Of a stretch of 64,000 nucleotides of DNA, positions 48,784 through 60,656 are shown piece after piece; position 1 is the first letter of the stretch, and each line of letters begins with the position of its first letter. Position numbers and translations under genes: made by a program. Under the pieces are notes generated by a model that had not been told where the DNA came from, did no database searches, and was given only the letters and a program-made list of their open reading frames with translations. This stretch comes from Pampus argenteus (lineage: Eukaryota; Chordata; Actinopteri; Scombriformes; Stromateidae). Location: positions 18,412,001 through 18,476,000 of the forward strand of contig CM072876.1 of NCBI GenBank assembly GCA_036937835.1, read 5' to 3'.

Positions 48784-50192
48784 TTGTTGATGGCAAACAT
48801 GGTTTTGATTGAAAATATTGCTCCTTGTTTAAGAAAAACTGTAGTTGTCAGTTTTGGCCTTCTCTCACAGAGAGAAAGCTATTTTTACAAATGTTACAGT
48901 AAAAGCTGCAGGAAGCTCTCAGAAGTGAGTTTTTTGGTCCAAATCATTAGAAATCAGTTACTTGTTGATGGCAAACATGGTTTTGATTGAAAATATTGCT
49001 CCTTGTTTTAATAAAAACTGTAGTTGTCAGTTTTGGCCTTCTCTCGCAGAGAGAAAGCTATTTTTACAAATGTTACAGTAAAAGCTGCAGGAAGCTCTCA
49101 GAAGTGAGTTTTGTGCTCCTAATCATTAGAAATCAGTTACTTGTTGATGGCAAACATGGTTTTGATTGAAAATATTGCTCCTTGTTTAAGAAAAACTGTA
49201 GTTGTCAGTTTGGGCCTGAGAGAAAGCTATTTTTACAAATGTTACAGTAAAAGCTGCAGGAAGCTCTCAGAAGTGAGTTTTGTGGTCCAAATCATTAGAA
49301 ATCAGTTACTTGTTGATGGCAAACATGGTTTTGATTGAAAATATTGCTCCTTGTTTAAGAAAAACTGTAGTTGTCAGTTTTGGCCTGAGAGAAAGCTATT
49401 TTTACAAATGTTACAGTAAAAGCTGCAGGAAGCTCTCAGAAGTGAGTTTTGTGCTCCTAATCATTAGAAATCAGTTACTTGATGATAGCACACATGGTTT
49501 TGATTGAAAATATTGCTCCTTGTTTTAGAAAAACTGTAGTTGTCAGTTTTGGCCTTCTCTCGCAGAGAGAAAGCTATTTATTACAAATGTTACAGTAAAA
49601 TCTGCAGGAAGCTCTCAGAAGTGAGTTTTTTGGTCCTAATCATTAGAAATCAGTTACTTGTTGATGGCAAACATGGTTTTGATTGAAAATATTGCTCCTT
49701 GTTTAAGAAAAACTGTAGTTGTCAGTTTTGACCTTCTCTCGCTGAGAGAAAGCTATTTTTACAAATGTTACTTTAAAAGCTGCAGGAAGCTCTCAGAAGT
49801 GAGTTTTGTGCTCCTTATCATTAGAAATCAGTTACTTGTTGATGGCAAACATGGTTTTGATTTAAAATATTGCTTGTTGTTTAAGAAAAACTGTAGTTGT
49901 CAGTTTTGACCTTCTCTCGCTTAGAGAAAGCTATTTTTACAAATGTTACAGTAAAAGCTGCAGGAAGCTCTCAGAAGTGAGTTCTTTGGTCCTAATCATT
50001 AGAAATCAGTTACTTGTTGATGGCAAACATGGTTTTGATTGAAAATATTGCTCTGTGTTTAAGAAAAACTGTAGTTGTCAGTTTTGGCCTTCTCTCGCAG
50101 AGAGAAAGCTATTTTTTACAAATGTTACAGTAACAGCTGCAGGAAGCTCTCAGAAGTGAGTTTTGTGCTCCTAATCATTAGAAATCAGTTAC
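48784..50192 (+). repeat. Stratum D HOR, partial copy (1,409 bp, 8 monomers)
   Basis: It corresponds to monomers 2 to 9 of the 14-mer (178, 179, 169, 169, 179, 178, 178 and 179 bp). Markers are CTCACAGAG, TTGTTTTAATAAAAAC, CAGTTTGGGCC, GATGATAGCACACATGG, TATTTATTACAAATG, GTTACTTTAAAAGC, GATTTAAAATATTG and GCTCTGTGTTTAAG. One private change is GTTCTTTGG near 49,981. It lacks monomers 10 to 14. Confidence 0.88.
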
Positions 50193-52634
50193 TTGTTGAT
50201 GGCAAACATGGTTTTGATTGAAAATATTGCTTGTTGTTTAAGAAAAACTGTAGTTGTCAGTTTTGGCCTGAGAGAAAGCTATTTTTACAAATGTTACAGT
50301 AAAAGCTGCAGGAAGCTCTCAGAAGTGGGTTTTTTGGTCTTAATCATTAGAAATCAGTTACTTGTTGATGGCAAACATGGTTTTGATTGAAAATATTGCT
50401 CCTTGTTTAAGAAAAACTGTAGTTGTCAGTTTTGGCCTTCTCTCACAGAGAGAAAGCTATTTTTACAAATGTTACAGTAAAAGCTGCAGGAAGCTCTCAG
50501 AAGTGAGTTTTTTGGTCCAAATCATTAGAAATCAGTTACTTGTTGATGGCAAACATGGTTTTGATTGAAAATATTGCTCCTTGTTTTAATAAAAACTGTA
50601 GTTGTCAGTTTTGGCCTTCTCTCGCAGAGAGAAAGCTATTTTTACAAATGTTACAGTAAAAGCTGCAGGAAGCTCTCAGAAGTGAGTTTTGTGCTCCTAA
50701 TCATTAGAAATCAGTTACTTGTTGATGGCAAACATGGTTTTGATTGAAAATATTGCTCCTTGTTTAAGAAAAACTGTAGTTGTCAGTTTGGGCCTGAGAG
50801 AAAGCTATTTTTACAAATGTTACAGTAAAAGCTGCAGGAAGCTCTCAGAAGTGAGTTTTGTGGTCCAAATCATTAGAAATCAGTTACTTGTTGATGGCAA
50901 ACATGGTTTTGATTGAAAATATTGCTCCTTGTTTAAGAAAAACTGTAGTTGTCAGTTTTGGCCTGAGAGAAAGCTATTTTTACAAATGTTACAGTAAAAG
51001 CTGCAGGAAGCTCTCAGAAGTGAGTTTTGTGCTCCTAATCATTAGAAATCAGTTACTTGATGATAGCACACATGGTTTTGATTGAAAATATTGCTCCTTG
51101 TTTTAGAAAAACTGTAGTTGTCAGTTTTGGCCTTCTCTCGCAGAGAGAAAGCTATTTATTACAAATGTTACAGTAAAATCTGCAGGAAGCTCTCAGAAGT
51201 GAGTTTTTTGGTCCTAATCATTAGAAATCAGTTACTTGTTGATGGCAAACATGGTTTTGATTGAAAATATTGCTCCTTGTTTAAGAAAAACTGTAGTTGT
51301 CAGTTTTGACCTTCTCTCGCTGAGAGAAAGCTATTTTTACAAATGTTACTTTAAAAGCTGCAGGAAGCTCTCAGAAGTGAGTTTTGTGCTCCTTATCATT
51401 AGAAATCAGTTACTTGTTGATGGCAAACATGGTTTTGATTTAAAATATTGCTTGTTGTTTAAGAAAAACTGTAGTTGTCAGTTTTGACCTTCTCTCGCTT
51501 AGAGAAAGCTATTTTTACAAATGTTACAGTAAAAGCTGCAGGAAGCTCTCAGAAGTGAGTTTTTTGGTCCTAATCATTAGAAATCAGTTACTTGTTGATG
51601 GCAAACATGGTTTTGATTGAAAATATTGCTCTGTGTTTAAGAAAAACTGTAGTTGTCAGTTTTGGCCTTCTCTCGCAGAGAGAAAGCTATTTTTTAGAAA
51701 TGTTACAGTAACAGCTGCAGGAAGCTCTCAGAAGTGAGTTTTGTGCTCCTAATCATTAGAAATCAGTTACTTGTTGATGGCAAACATGGTTTTGATTGAA
51801 AATATTGCTTGTTGTTTAAGAAAAACTGTAGTTGTCAGTTTTGGCCTGAGAGAAAGCTATTTTTACAAATGTTACAGTAAAAGCTGCAGGAAGCTCTCAG
51901 AAGTGAGTTTTGTGCTCCTAATCATTAGAAATCAGTTACTTGTTGATGGCAAACATTGTTTTGATTGAAAATATTGCTCCTTGTTTAAGAAAAACTGTAT
52001 TTGTCAGTTTTGGCCTTCTCTCGCAGAGAGAAAGCTATTTTTACAAATGTTACAGTAACAGCTGCAGGAAGCTCTCAGAAGTGAGTTTTGTGCTCCTAAT
52101 CATTAGAAATCAGTTACTTGTTGATGGCAAACATGGTTTTGATTGAAAATATTGCTTGTTGTTTAAGAAAAACTGTAGTTGTCAGTTTTGGCCTGAGAGA
52201 AAGCTATTTTTACAAATGGTACAGTAAAAGCTGCAGGAAGCTCTCAGAAGTGAGTTTTGTGCTCCTTATCATTAGAAATCAGTTACTTGTTGATGGCAAA
52301 CATGGTTTTGATTGAAAATATTGCTCCTTGCTTAAGAAAAACTGTAGTTGTCAGTTTTGGCCTTCTCTCGCAGAGAGAAAGCTATTTTTACAAATGTTAC
52401 AGTAACAGCTGCAGGAAGCTCTCAGAAGTGAGTTTTGTGCTCCTAATCATTAGAAATTAGTTACTTGTTGATGGCAAACATGGTTTTGATTGAAAATATT
52501 GCTTGTTGTTTAAGAAAAACTGTAGTTGTCAGTTTTGGCCTGAGAGAAAGCTATTTTTTACAAATGTTACAGTAAAAGCTGCAGGAAGCTCTCAGAAGTG
52601 AGTTTTGTGCTCCTAATCATTAGAAATCAGTTAC
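50193..52634 (+). repeat. Stratum D 14-mer HOR, complete copy 1 (2,442 bp)
   Basis: Fourteen monomers measure 169, 178, 179, 169, 169, 179, 178, 178, 179, 169, 178, 169, 178 and 170 bp, totalling 2,442. The next copy starts at 52,635 with the same order. The last five monomers add CATTGTTTTGATTG, CTGTATTTGTCAG, ACAAATGGTACAG, CTTGCTTAAG and GAAATTAGTTAC. Monomer 9 carries TTTTTTAGAAATG. Confidence 0.92.
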
Positions 52635-52803
52635 TTGTTGATGGCAAACATGGTTTTGATTGAAAATATTGCTTGTTGTTTAAGAAAAACTGTAGTTGTC
52701 AGTTTTGGCCTGAGAGAAAGCTATTTTTACAAATGTTACAGTAAAAGCTGCAGGAAGCTCTCAGAAGTGGGTTTTTTGGTCTTAATCATTAGAAATCAGT
52801 TAC
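52635..52803 (+). repeat. Representative short monomer (169 bp)
   Basis: This unit is identical in plan to the long form except that GGCCT is followed directly by GAGAGAAAGC. Nine bases are missing, namely the left arm and centre of the palindrome, while the right arm is kept. It begins one complete 14-monomer HOR. 169 is 3x56+1, so it too shifts the frame by one base per unit. Confidence 0.95.
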
Positions 52804-55076
52804 TTGTTGATGGCAAACATGGTTTTGATTGAAAATATTGCTCCTTGTTTAAGAAAAACTGTAGTTGTCAGTTTTGGCCTTCTCTCACAGAGAGAAAGCT
52901 ATTTTTACAAATGTTACAGTAAAAGCTGCAGGAAGCTCTCAGAAGTGAGTTTTTTGGTCCAAATCATTAGAAATCAGTTACTTGTTGATGGCAAACATGG
53001 TTTTGATTGAAAATATTGCTCCTTGTTTTAATAAAAACTGTAGTTGTCAGTTTTGGCCTTCTCTCGCAGAGAGAAAGCTATTTTTACAAATGTTACAGTA
53101 AAAGCTGCAGGAAGCTCTCAGAAGTGAGTTTTGTGCTCCTAATCATTAGAAATCAGTTACTTGTTGATGGCAAACATGGTTTTGATTGAAAATATTGCTC
53201 CTTGTTTAAGAAAAACTGTAGTTGTCAGTTTGGGCCTGAGAGAAAGCTATTTTTACAAATGTTACAGTAAAAGCTGCAGGAAGCTCTCAGAAGTGAGTTT
53301 TGTGGTCCAAATCATTAGAAATCAGTTACTTGTTGATGGCAAACATGGTTTTGATTGAAAATATTGCTCCTTGTTTAAGAAAAACTGTAGTTGTCAGTTT
53401 TGGCCTGAGAGAAAGCTATTTTTACAAATGTTACAGTAAAAGCTGCAGGAAGCTCTCAGAAGTGAGTTTTGTGCTCCTAATCATTAGAAATCAGTTACTT
53501 GATGATAGCACACATGGTTTTGATTGAAAATATTGCTCCTTGTTTTAGAAAAACTGTAGTTGTCAGTTTTGGCCTTCTCTCGCAGAGAGAAAGCTATTTA
53601 TTACAAATGTTACAGTAAAATCTGCAGGAAGCTCTCAGAAGTGAGTTTTTTGGTCCTAATCATTAGAAATCAGTTACTTGTTGATGGCAAACATGGTTTT
53701 GATTGAAAATATTGCTCCTTGTTTAAGAAAAACTGTAGTTGTCAGTTTTGACCTTCTCTCGCTGAGAGAAAGCTATTTTTACAAATGTTACTTTAAAAGC
53801 TGCAGGAAGCTCTCAGAAGTGAGTTTTGTGCTCCTTATCATTAGAAATCAGTTACTTGTTGATGGCAAACATGGTTTTGATTTAAAATATTGCTTGTTGT
53901 TTAAGAAAAACTGTAGTTGTCAGTTTTGACCTTCTCTCGCTTAGAGAAAGCTATTTTTACAAATGTTACAGTAAAAGCTGCAGGAAGCTCTCAGAAGTGA
54001 GTTTTTTGGTCCTAATCATTAGAAATCAGTTACTTGTTGATGGCAAACATGGTTTTGATTGAAAATATTGCTCTGTGTTTAAGAAAAACTGTAGTTGTCA
54101 GTTTTGGCCTTCTCTCGCAGAGAGAAAGCTATTTTTTAGAAATGTTACAGTAACAGCTGCAGGAAGCTCTCAGAAGTGAGTTTTGTGCTCCTAATCATTA
54201 GAAATCAGTTACTTGTTGATGGCAAACATGGTTTTGATTGAAAATATTGCTTGTTGTTTAAGAAAAACTGTAGTTGTCAGTTTTGGCCTGAGAGAAAGCT
54301 ATTTTTACAAATGTTACAGTAAAAGCTGCAGGAAGCTCTCAGAAGTGAGTTTTGTGCTCCTAATCATTAGAAATCAGTTACTTGTTGATGGCAAACATTG
54401 TTTTGATTGAAAATATTGCTCCTTGTTTAAGAAAAACTGTATTTGTCAGTTTTGGCCTTCTCTCGCAGAGAGAAAGCTATTTTTACAAATGTTACAGTAA
54501 CAGCTGCAGGAAGCTCTCAGAAGTGAGTTTTGTGCTCCTAATCATTAGAAATCAGTTACTTGTTGATGGCAAACATGGTTTTGATTGAAAATATTGCTTG
54601 TTGTTTAAGAAAAACTGTAGTTGTCAGTTTTGGCCTGAGAGAAAGCTATTTTTACAAATGGTACAGTAAAAGCTGCAGGAAGCTCTCAGAAGTGAGTTTT
54701 GTGCTCCTTATCATTAGAAATCAGTTACTTGTTGATGGCAAACATGGTTTTGATTGAAAATATTGCTCCTTGCTTAAGAAAAACTGTAGTTGTCAGTTTT
54801 GGCCTTCTCTCGCAGAGAGAAAGCTATTTTTACAAATGTTACAGTAACAGCTGCAGGAAGCTCTCAGAAGTGAGTTTTGTGCTCCTAATCATTAGAAATT
54901 AGTTACTTGTTGATGGCAAACATGGTTTTGATTGAAAATATTGCTTGTTGTTTAAGAAAAACTGTAGTTGTCAGTTTTGGCCTGAGAGAAAGCTATTTTT
55001 TACAAATGTTACAGTAAAAGCTGCAGGAAGCTCTCAGAAGTGAGTTTTGTGCTCCTAATCATTAGAAATCAGTTAC
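52635..55076 (+). repeat. Stratum D 14-mer HOR, complete copy 2 (2,442 bp)
   Basis: Same monomer order, lengths and markers as copy 1. The lines I compared showed no difference, which points to very recent duplication or homogenisation. Confidence 0.92.
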
Positions 55077-56654
55077 TTGTTGATGGCAAACATGGTTTTG
55101 ATTGAAAATATTGCTTGTTGTTTAAGAAAAACTGTAGTTGTCAGTTTTGGCCTGAGAGAAAGCTATTTTTACAAATGTTACAGTAAAAGCTGCAGGAAGC
55201 TCTCAGAAGTGGGTTTTTTGGTCTTAATCATTAGAAATCAGTTACTTGTTGATGGCAAACATGGTTTTGATTGAAAATATTGCTCCTTGTTTAAGAAAAA
55301 CTGTAGTTGTCAGTTTTGGCCTTCTCTCACAGAGAGAAAGCTATTTTTACAAATGTTACAGTAAAAGCTGCAGGAAGCTCTCAGAAGTGAGTTTTTTGGT
55401 CCAAATCATTAGAAATCAGTTACTTGTTGATGGCAAACATGGTTTTGATTGAAAATATTGCTCCTTGTTTTAATAAAAACTGTAGTTGTCAGTTTTGGCC
55501 TTCTCTCGCAGAGAGAAAGCTATTTTTACAAATGTTACAGTAAAAGCTGCAGGAAGCTCTCAGAAGTGAGTTTTGTGCTCCTAATCATTAGAAATCAGTT
55601 ACTTGTTGATGGCAAACATGGTTTTGATTGAAAATATTGCTCCTTGTTTAAGAAAAACTGTAGTTGTCAGTTTGGGCCTGAGAGAAAGCTATTTTTACAA
55701 ATGTTACAGTAAAAGCTGCAGGAAGCTCTCAGAAGTGAGTTTTGTGGTCCAAATCATTAGAAATCAGTTACTTGTTGATGGCAAACATGGTTTTGATTGA
55801 AAATATTGCTCCTTGTTTAAGAAAAACTGTAGTTGTCAGTTTTGGCCTGAGAGAAAGCTATTTTTACAAATGTTACAGTAAAAGCTGCAGGAAGCTCTCA
55901 GAAGTGAGTTTTGTGCTCCTAATCATTAGAAATCAGTTACTTGATGATAGCACACATGGTTTTGATTGAAAATATTGCTCCTTGTTTTAGAAAAACTGTA
56001 GTTGTCAGTTTTGGCCTTCTCTCGCAGAGAGAAAGCTATTTATTACAAATGTTACAGTAAAATCTGCAGGAAGCTCTCAGAAGTGAGTTTTTTGGTCCTA
56101 ATCATTAGAAATCAGTTACTTGTTGATGGCAAACATGGTTTTGATTGAAAATATTGCTCCTTGTTTAAGAAAAACTGTAGTTGTCAGTTTTGACCTTCTC
56201 TCGCTGAGAGAAAGCTATTTTTACAAATGTTACTTTAAAAGCTGCAGGAAGCTCTCAGAAGTGAGTTTTGTGCTCCTTATCATTAGAAATCAGTTACTTG
56301 TTGATGGCAAACATGGTTTTGATTTAAAATATTGCTTGTTGTTTAAGAAAAACTGTAGTTGTCAGTTTTGACCTTCTCTCGCTTAGAGAAAGCTATTTTT
56401 ACAAATGTTACAGTAAAAGCTGCAGGAAGCTCTCAGAAGTGAGTTTTTTGGTCCTAATCATTAGAAATCAGTTACTTGTTGATGGCAAACATGGTTTTGA
56501 TTGAAAATATTGCTCTGTGTTTAAGAAAAACTGTAGTTGTCAGTTTTGGCCTTCTCTCGCAGAGAGAAAGCTATTTTTTACAAATGTTACAGTAACAGCT
56601 GCAGGAAGCTCTCAGAAGTGAGTTTTGTGCTCCTAATCATTAGAAATCAGTTAC
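55077..56654 (+). repeat. Stratum D HOR, 9-mer version (1,578 bp)
   Basis: Monomers 1 to 9 of the 14-mer are followed not by monomer 10 but by a short D-type unit that changes to C-type features. Monomer 9 has TTTTTTACAAATG, like the copy ending at 50,192, not TTTTTTAGAAATG as in copies that continue into monomers 10 to 14. Confidence 0.9.
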
Positions 56655-57348
56655 TTGTTGATGGCAAACATGGTTTTGATTGAAAATATTGCTTGTTGTT
56701 TAAGAAAAACTGTAGTTGTCAGTTTTGGCCTGAGAGAAAGCTATTTTTACAAATGTTACAGTAAAAGCTGCAGGAAGCTCTCAGAAGTGGGTTTTTTGGT
56801 CTTAATCATTAGAAATCTGTTACTTGTTGATGGCAAACATGGTTTTGATTGAAAATATTGCTCCTTGTTTAAGAAAAACTATAGTTGTCAGTTTTGGCCT
56901 TCTCTCGCCGAGAGAAAGCTATTTTTACAAATGTTACAGTAAAAGGTGCAGGAAGCTCTCAGAAGTGAGTTTTTTGGTCCTAATCATTAGAAATCAGTTA
57001 CTTGTTGATGGCAAACATGGTTTTGATTGAAAATATTGCTCCTTGTTTCAGAAAAACTGTAGTTGTCAGTTTTGGCCTTCTCTCGCAGAGAGAAAGCTAT
57101 TTTTACAAATGTTACAGTAACAGCTGCAGGAAGCTCTCAGAAGTGAGTTTTGTGCTCCTAATCATTAGAAATCAGTTACTTGTTGATGGCAAACATGGTT
57201 TTGATTGAAAATATTGCTTGTTGTTTAAGAAAAACTGTAGTTGTCAGTTTTGGCCTGAGAGAAAGCTATTTTTACAAATGTTACAGTAAAGGCTGCAGGA
57301 AGCTCTCAGAAGTGAGTTTTGTGCTCCTAATCATTAGAAATCAGTTAC
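56655..57348 (+). repeat. Four-monomer patch interrupting the D HOR (694 bp)
   Basis: Units of 169, 178, 178 and 169 bp sit between the 9-mer version and the next HOR copy. The last 525 bp match 48,259-48,783 and 42,250-42,774. The first unit is chimeric: a D-type short start (GCTTGTTGTTTAAG), then GTGGGTTTTTTGGTCTTAATC and AAATCTGTTAC, as in 46,440-46,480. The long match 48,259-50,192 to 56,824-58,757 (1,934 bp) suggests the patch came together with the HOR segment after it. Confidence 0.87.
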
Positions 57349-59621
57349 TTGTTGATGGCAAACATGGTTTTGATTGAAAATATTGCTCCTTGTTTAAGAA
57401 AAACTGTAGTTGTCAGTTTTGGCCTTCTCTCACAGAGAGAAAGCTATTTTTACAAATGTTACAGTAAAAGCTGCAGGAAGCTCTCAGAAGTGAGTTTTTT
57501 GGTCCAAATCATTAGAAATCAGTTACTTGTTGATGGCAAACATGGTTTTGATTGAAAATATTGCTCCTTGTTTTAATAAAAACTGTAGTTGTCAGTTTTG
57601 GCCTTCTCTCGCAGAGAGAAAGCTATTTTTACAAATGTTACAGTAAAAGCTGCAGGAAGCTCTCAGAAGTGAGTTTTGTGCTCCTAATCATTAGAAATCA
57701 GTTACTTGTTGATGGCAAACATGGTTTTGATTGAAAATATTGCTCCTTGTTTAAGAAAAACTGTAGTTGTCAGTTTGGGCCTGAGAGAAAGCTATTTTTA
57801 CAAATGTTACAGTAAAAGCTGCAGGAAGCTCTCAGAAGTGAGTTTTGTGGTCCAAATCATTAGAAATCAGTTACTTGTTGATGGCAAACATGGTTTTGAT
57901 TGAAAATATTGCTCCTTGTTTAAGAAAAACTGTAGTTGTCAGTTTTGGCCTGAGAGAAAGCTATTTTTACAAATGTTACAGTAAAAGCTGCAGGAAGCTC
58001 TCAGAAGTGAGTTTTGTGCTCCTAATCATTAGAAATCAGTTACTTGATGATAGCACACATGGTTTTGATTGAAAATATTGCTCCTTGTTTTAGAAAAACT
58101 GTAGTTGTCAGTTTTGGCCTTCTCTCGCAGAGAGAAAGCTATTTATTACAAATGTTACAGTAAAATCTGCAGGAAGCTCTCAGAAGTGAGTTTTTTGGTC
58201 CTAATCATTAGAAATCAGTTACTTGTTGATGGCAAACATGGTTTTGATTGAAAATATTGCTCCTTGTTTAAGAAAAACTGTAGTTGTCAGTTTTGACCTT
58301 CTCTCGCTGAGAGAAAGCTATTTTTACAAATGTTACTTTAAAAGCTGCAGGAAGCTCTCAGAAGTGAGTTTTGTGCTCCTTATCATTAGAAATCAGTTAC
58401 TTGTTGATGGCAAACATGGTTTTGATTTAAAATATTGCTTGTTGTTTAAGAAAAACTGTAGTTGTCAGTTTTGACCTTCTCTCGCTTAGAGAAAGCTATT
58501 TTTACAAATGTTACAGTAAAAGCTGCAGGAAGCTCTCAGAAGTGAGTTTTTTGGTCCTAATCATTAGAAATCAGTTACTTGTTGATGGCAAACATGGTTT
58601 TGATTGAAAATATTGCTCTGTGTTTAAGAAAAACTGTAGTTGTCAGTTTTGGCCTTCTCTCGCAGAGAGAAAGCTATTTTTTAGAAATGTTACAGTAACA
58701 GCTGCAGGAAGCTCTCAGAAGTGAGTTTTGTGCTCCTAATCATTAGAAATCAGTTACTTGTTGATGGCAAACATGGTTTTGATTGAAAATATTGCTTGTT
58801 GTTTAAGAAAAACTGTAGTTGTCAGTTTTGGCCTGAGAGAAAGCTATTTTTACAAATGTTACAGTAAAAGCTGCAGGAAGCTCTCAGAAGTGAGTTTTGT
58901 GCTCCTAATCATTAGAAATCAGTTACTTGTTGATGGCAAACATTGTTTTGATTGAAAATATTGCTCCTTGTTTAAGAAAAACTGTATTTGTCAGTTTTGG
59001 CCTTCTCTCGCAGAGAGAAAGCTATTTTTACAAATGTTACAGTAACAGCTGCAGGAAGCTCTCAGAAGTGAGTTTTGTGCTCCTAATCATTAGAAATCAG
59101 TTACTTGTTGATGGCAAACATGGTTTTGATTGAAAATATTGCTTGTTGTTTAAGAAAAACTGTAGTTGTCAGTTTTGGCCTGAGAGAAAGCTATTTTTAC
59201 AAATGGTACAGTAAAAGCTGCAGGAAGCTCTCAGAAGTGAGTTTTGTGCTCCTTATCATTAGAAATCAGTTACTTGTTGATGGCAAACATGGTTTTGATT
59301 GAAAATATTGCTCCTTGCTTAAGAAAAACTGTAGTTGTCAGTTTTGGCCTTCTCTCGCAGAGAGAAAGCTATTTTTACAAATGTTACAGTAACAGCTGCA
59401 GGAAGCTCTCAGAAGTGAGTTTTGTGCTCCTAATCATTAGAAATTAGTTACTTGTTGATGGCAAACATGGTTTTGATTGAAAATATTGCTTGTTGTTTAA
59501 GAAAAACTGTAGTTGTCAGTTTTGGCCTGAGAGAAAGCTATTTTTTACAAATGTTACAGTAAAAGCTGCAGGAAGCTCTCAGAAGTGAGTTTTGTGCTCC
59601 TAATCATTAGAAATCAGTTAC
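57349..59621 (+). repeat. Stratum D HOR, 13-monomer copy (2,273 bp)
   Basis: Monomers 2 to 14 of the 14-mer are present, 1,409 plus 864 bp, with the TTTTTTAGAAATG form of monomer 9 near 58,680. Monomer 1 is replaced by the last unit of the preceding patch, which has GTAAAGGCTGC. Confidence 0.9.
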
Positions 59622-60656
59622 TTGTTGATGGCAAACATGGTTTTGATTGAAAATATTGCTTGTTGTTTAAGAAAAACTGTAGTTGTCAGTTTTGGCCTGA
59701 GAGAAAGCTATTTTTTACAAATGTTACAGTAAAAATTGCAGGAAGCTCTCAGAAGTAAGTTTTGTGCTCCTAATCATTAGAAATCAGTTACTTGTTGATG
59801 GCAAACATGGTTTTGATTGAAAATATTGCTTGTTGTTTAAGAAAAACTGTAGTTGTCAGTTTTGGCCTGAGAGAAAGCTATTTTTACAAATGTTACAGTA
59901 AAAGCTGCAGGAAGCTCTCAGAAGTGAGTTTTGTGCTCCTAATCATTAGAAATCAGTTACTTGTTGATGGCAAACATGGTTTTGATTGAAAATATTGCTC
60001 CTTGTTTAAGAAAAACTGTAGTTGTTAGTTTTGGCCTTCTCTCACAGAGAGAAAGCTATTTTTTACAAATGTTACAGTAACAGCTGCAGGAAGCTCTCAG
60101 AAGTGAGTTTTGTGCTCCTAATCATTAGAAATCAGTTACTTGTTGATGGCAAACATGGTTTTGATTGAAAATATTGCTTGTTGTTTAAGAAAAACTGTAG
60201 TTGTCAGTTTTGGCCTGAGAGAAAGCTAGTTTTACAAATGTTACAGTAAAAGCTGCAGGAAGCTCTCAGAAGTGAGTTTTGTGCTCCTAATCATTAGAAA
60301 TCAGTTACTTGTTGATGGCAAACATGGTTTTGATTGAAAATATTGCTCCTTGTTTAAGAAAAACTGTAGTTGTCAGTTTTGGCCTTCTCTCACAGAGAGA
60401 AAGCTATTTTTACAAATGTTACAGTAAAAGCTGGAGGAAGATCTCAGAAGTGAGTTTTTTGGTCCAAATCATTAGAAATCAGTTACTTGTTGATGGCAAA
60501 CATGGTTTTGTATGAAAATCTTGCTCCTTGTTTAAGAAAAACTGTAGTTGTCAGTTTGGGCCTGAGAGAAAGCTATTTTTTACAAATGTTACAGTAAAAG
60601 CTGCAGGAAGCTCTCAGAAGTGAGTTTTGTGCTCCTAATCATTAGAAATCAGTTAC
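59622..60656 (+). repeat. Transitional D monomers between the 14-mer and 11-mer arrays
   Basis: Six units (170, 169, 179, 169, 178 and 170 bp) use markers found in the 11-mer (GTAAAAATTGCAGG with AGAAGTAAG, GTTGTTAGTTTTGG, AAGCTAGTTTTAC, GCTGGAGG). One oddity near 60,508 is TTTTGTATGAAAATCTTG, not seen elsewhere. This looks like an older, partly reshuffled 11-mer. Confidence 0.75.
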
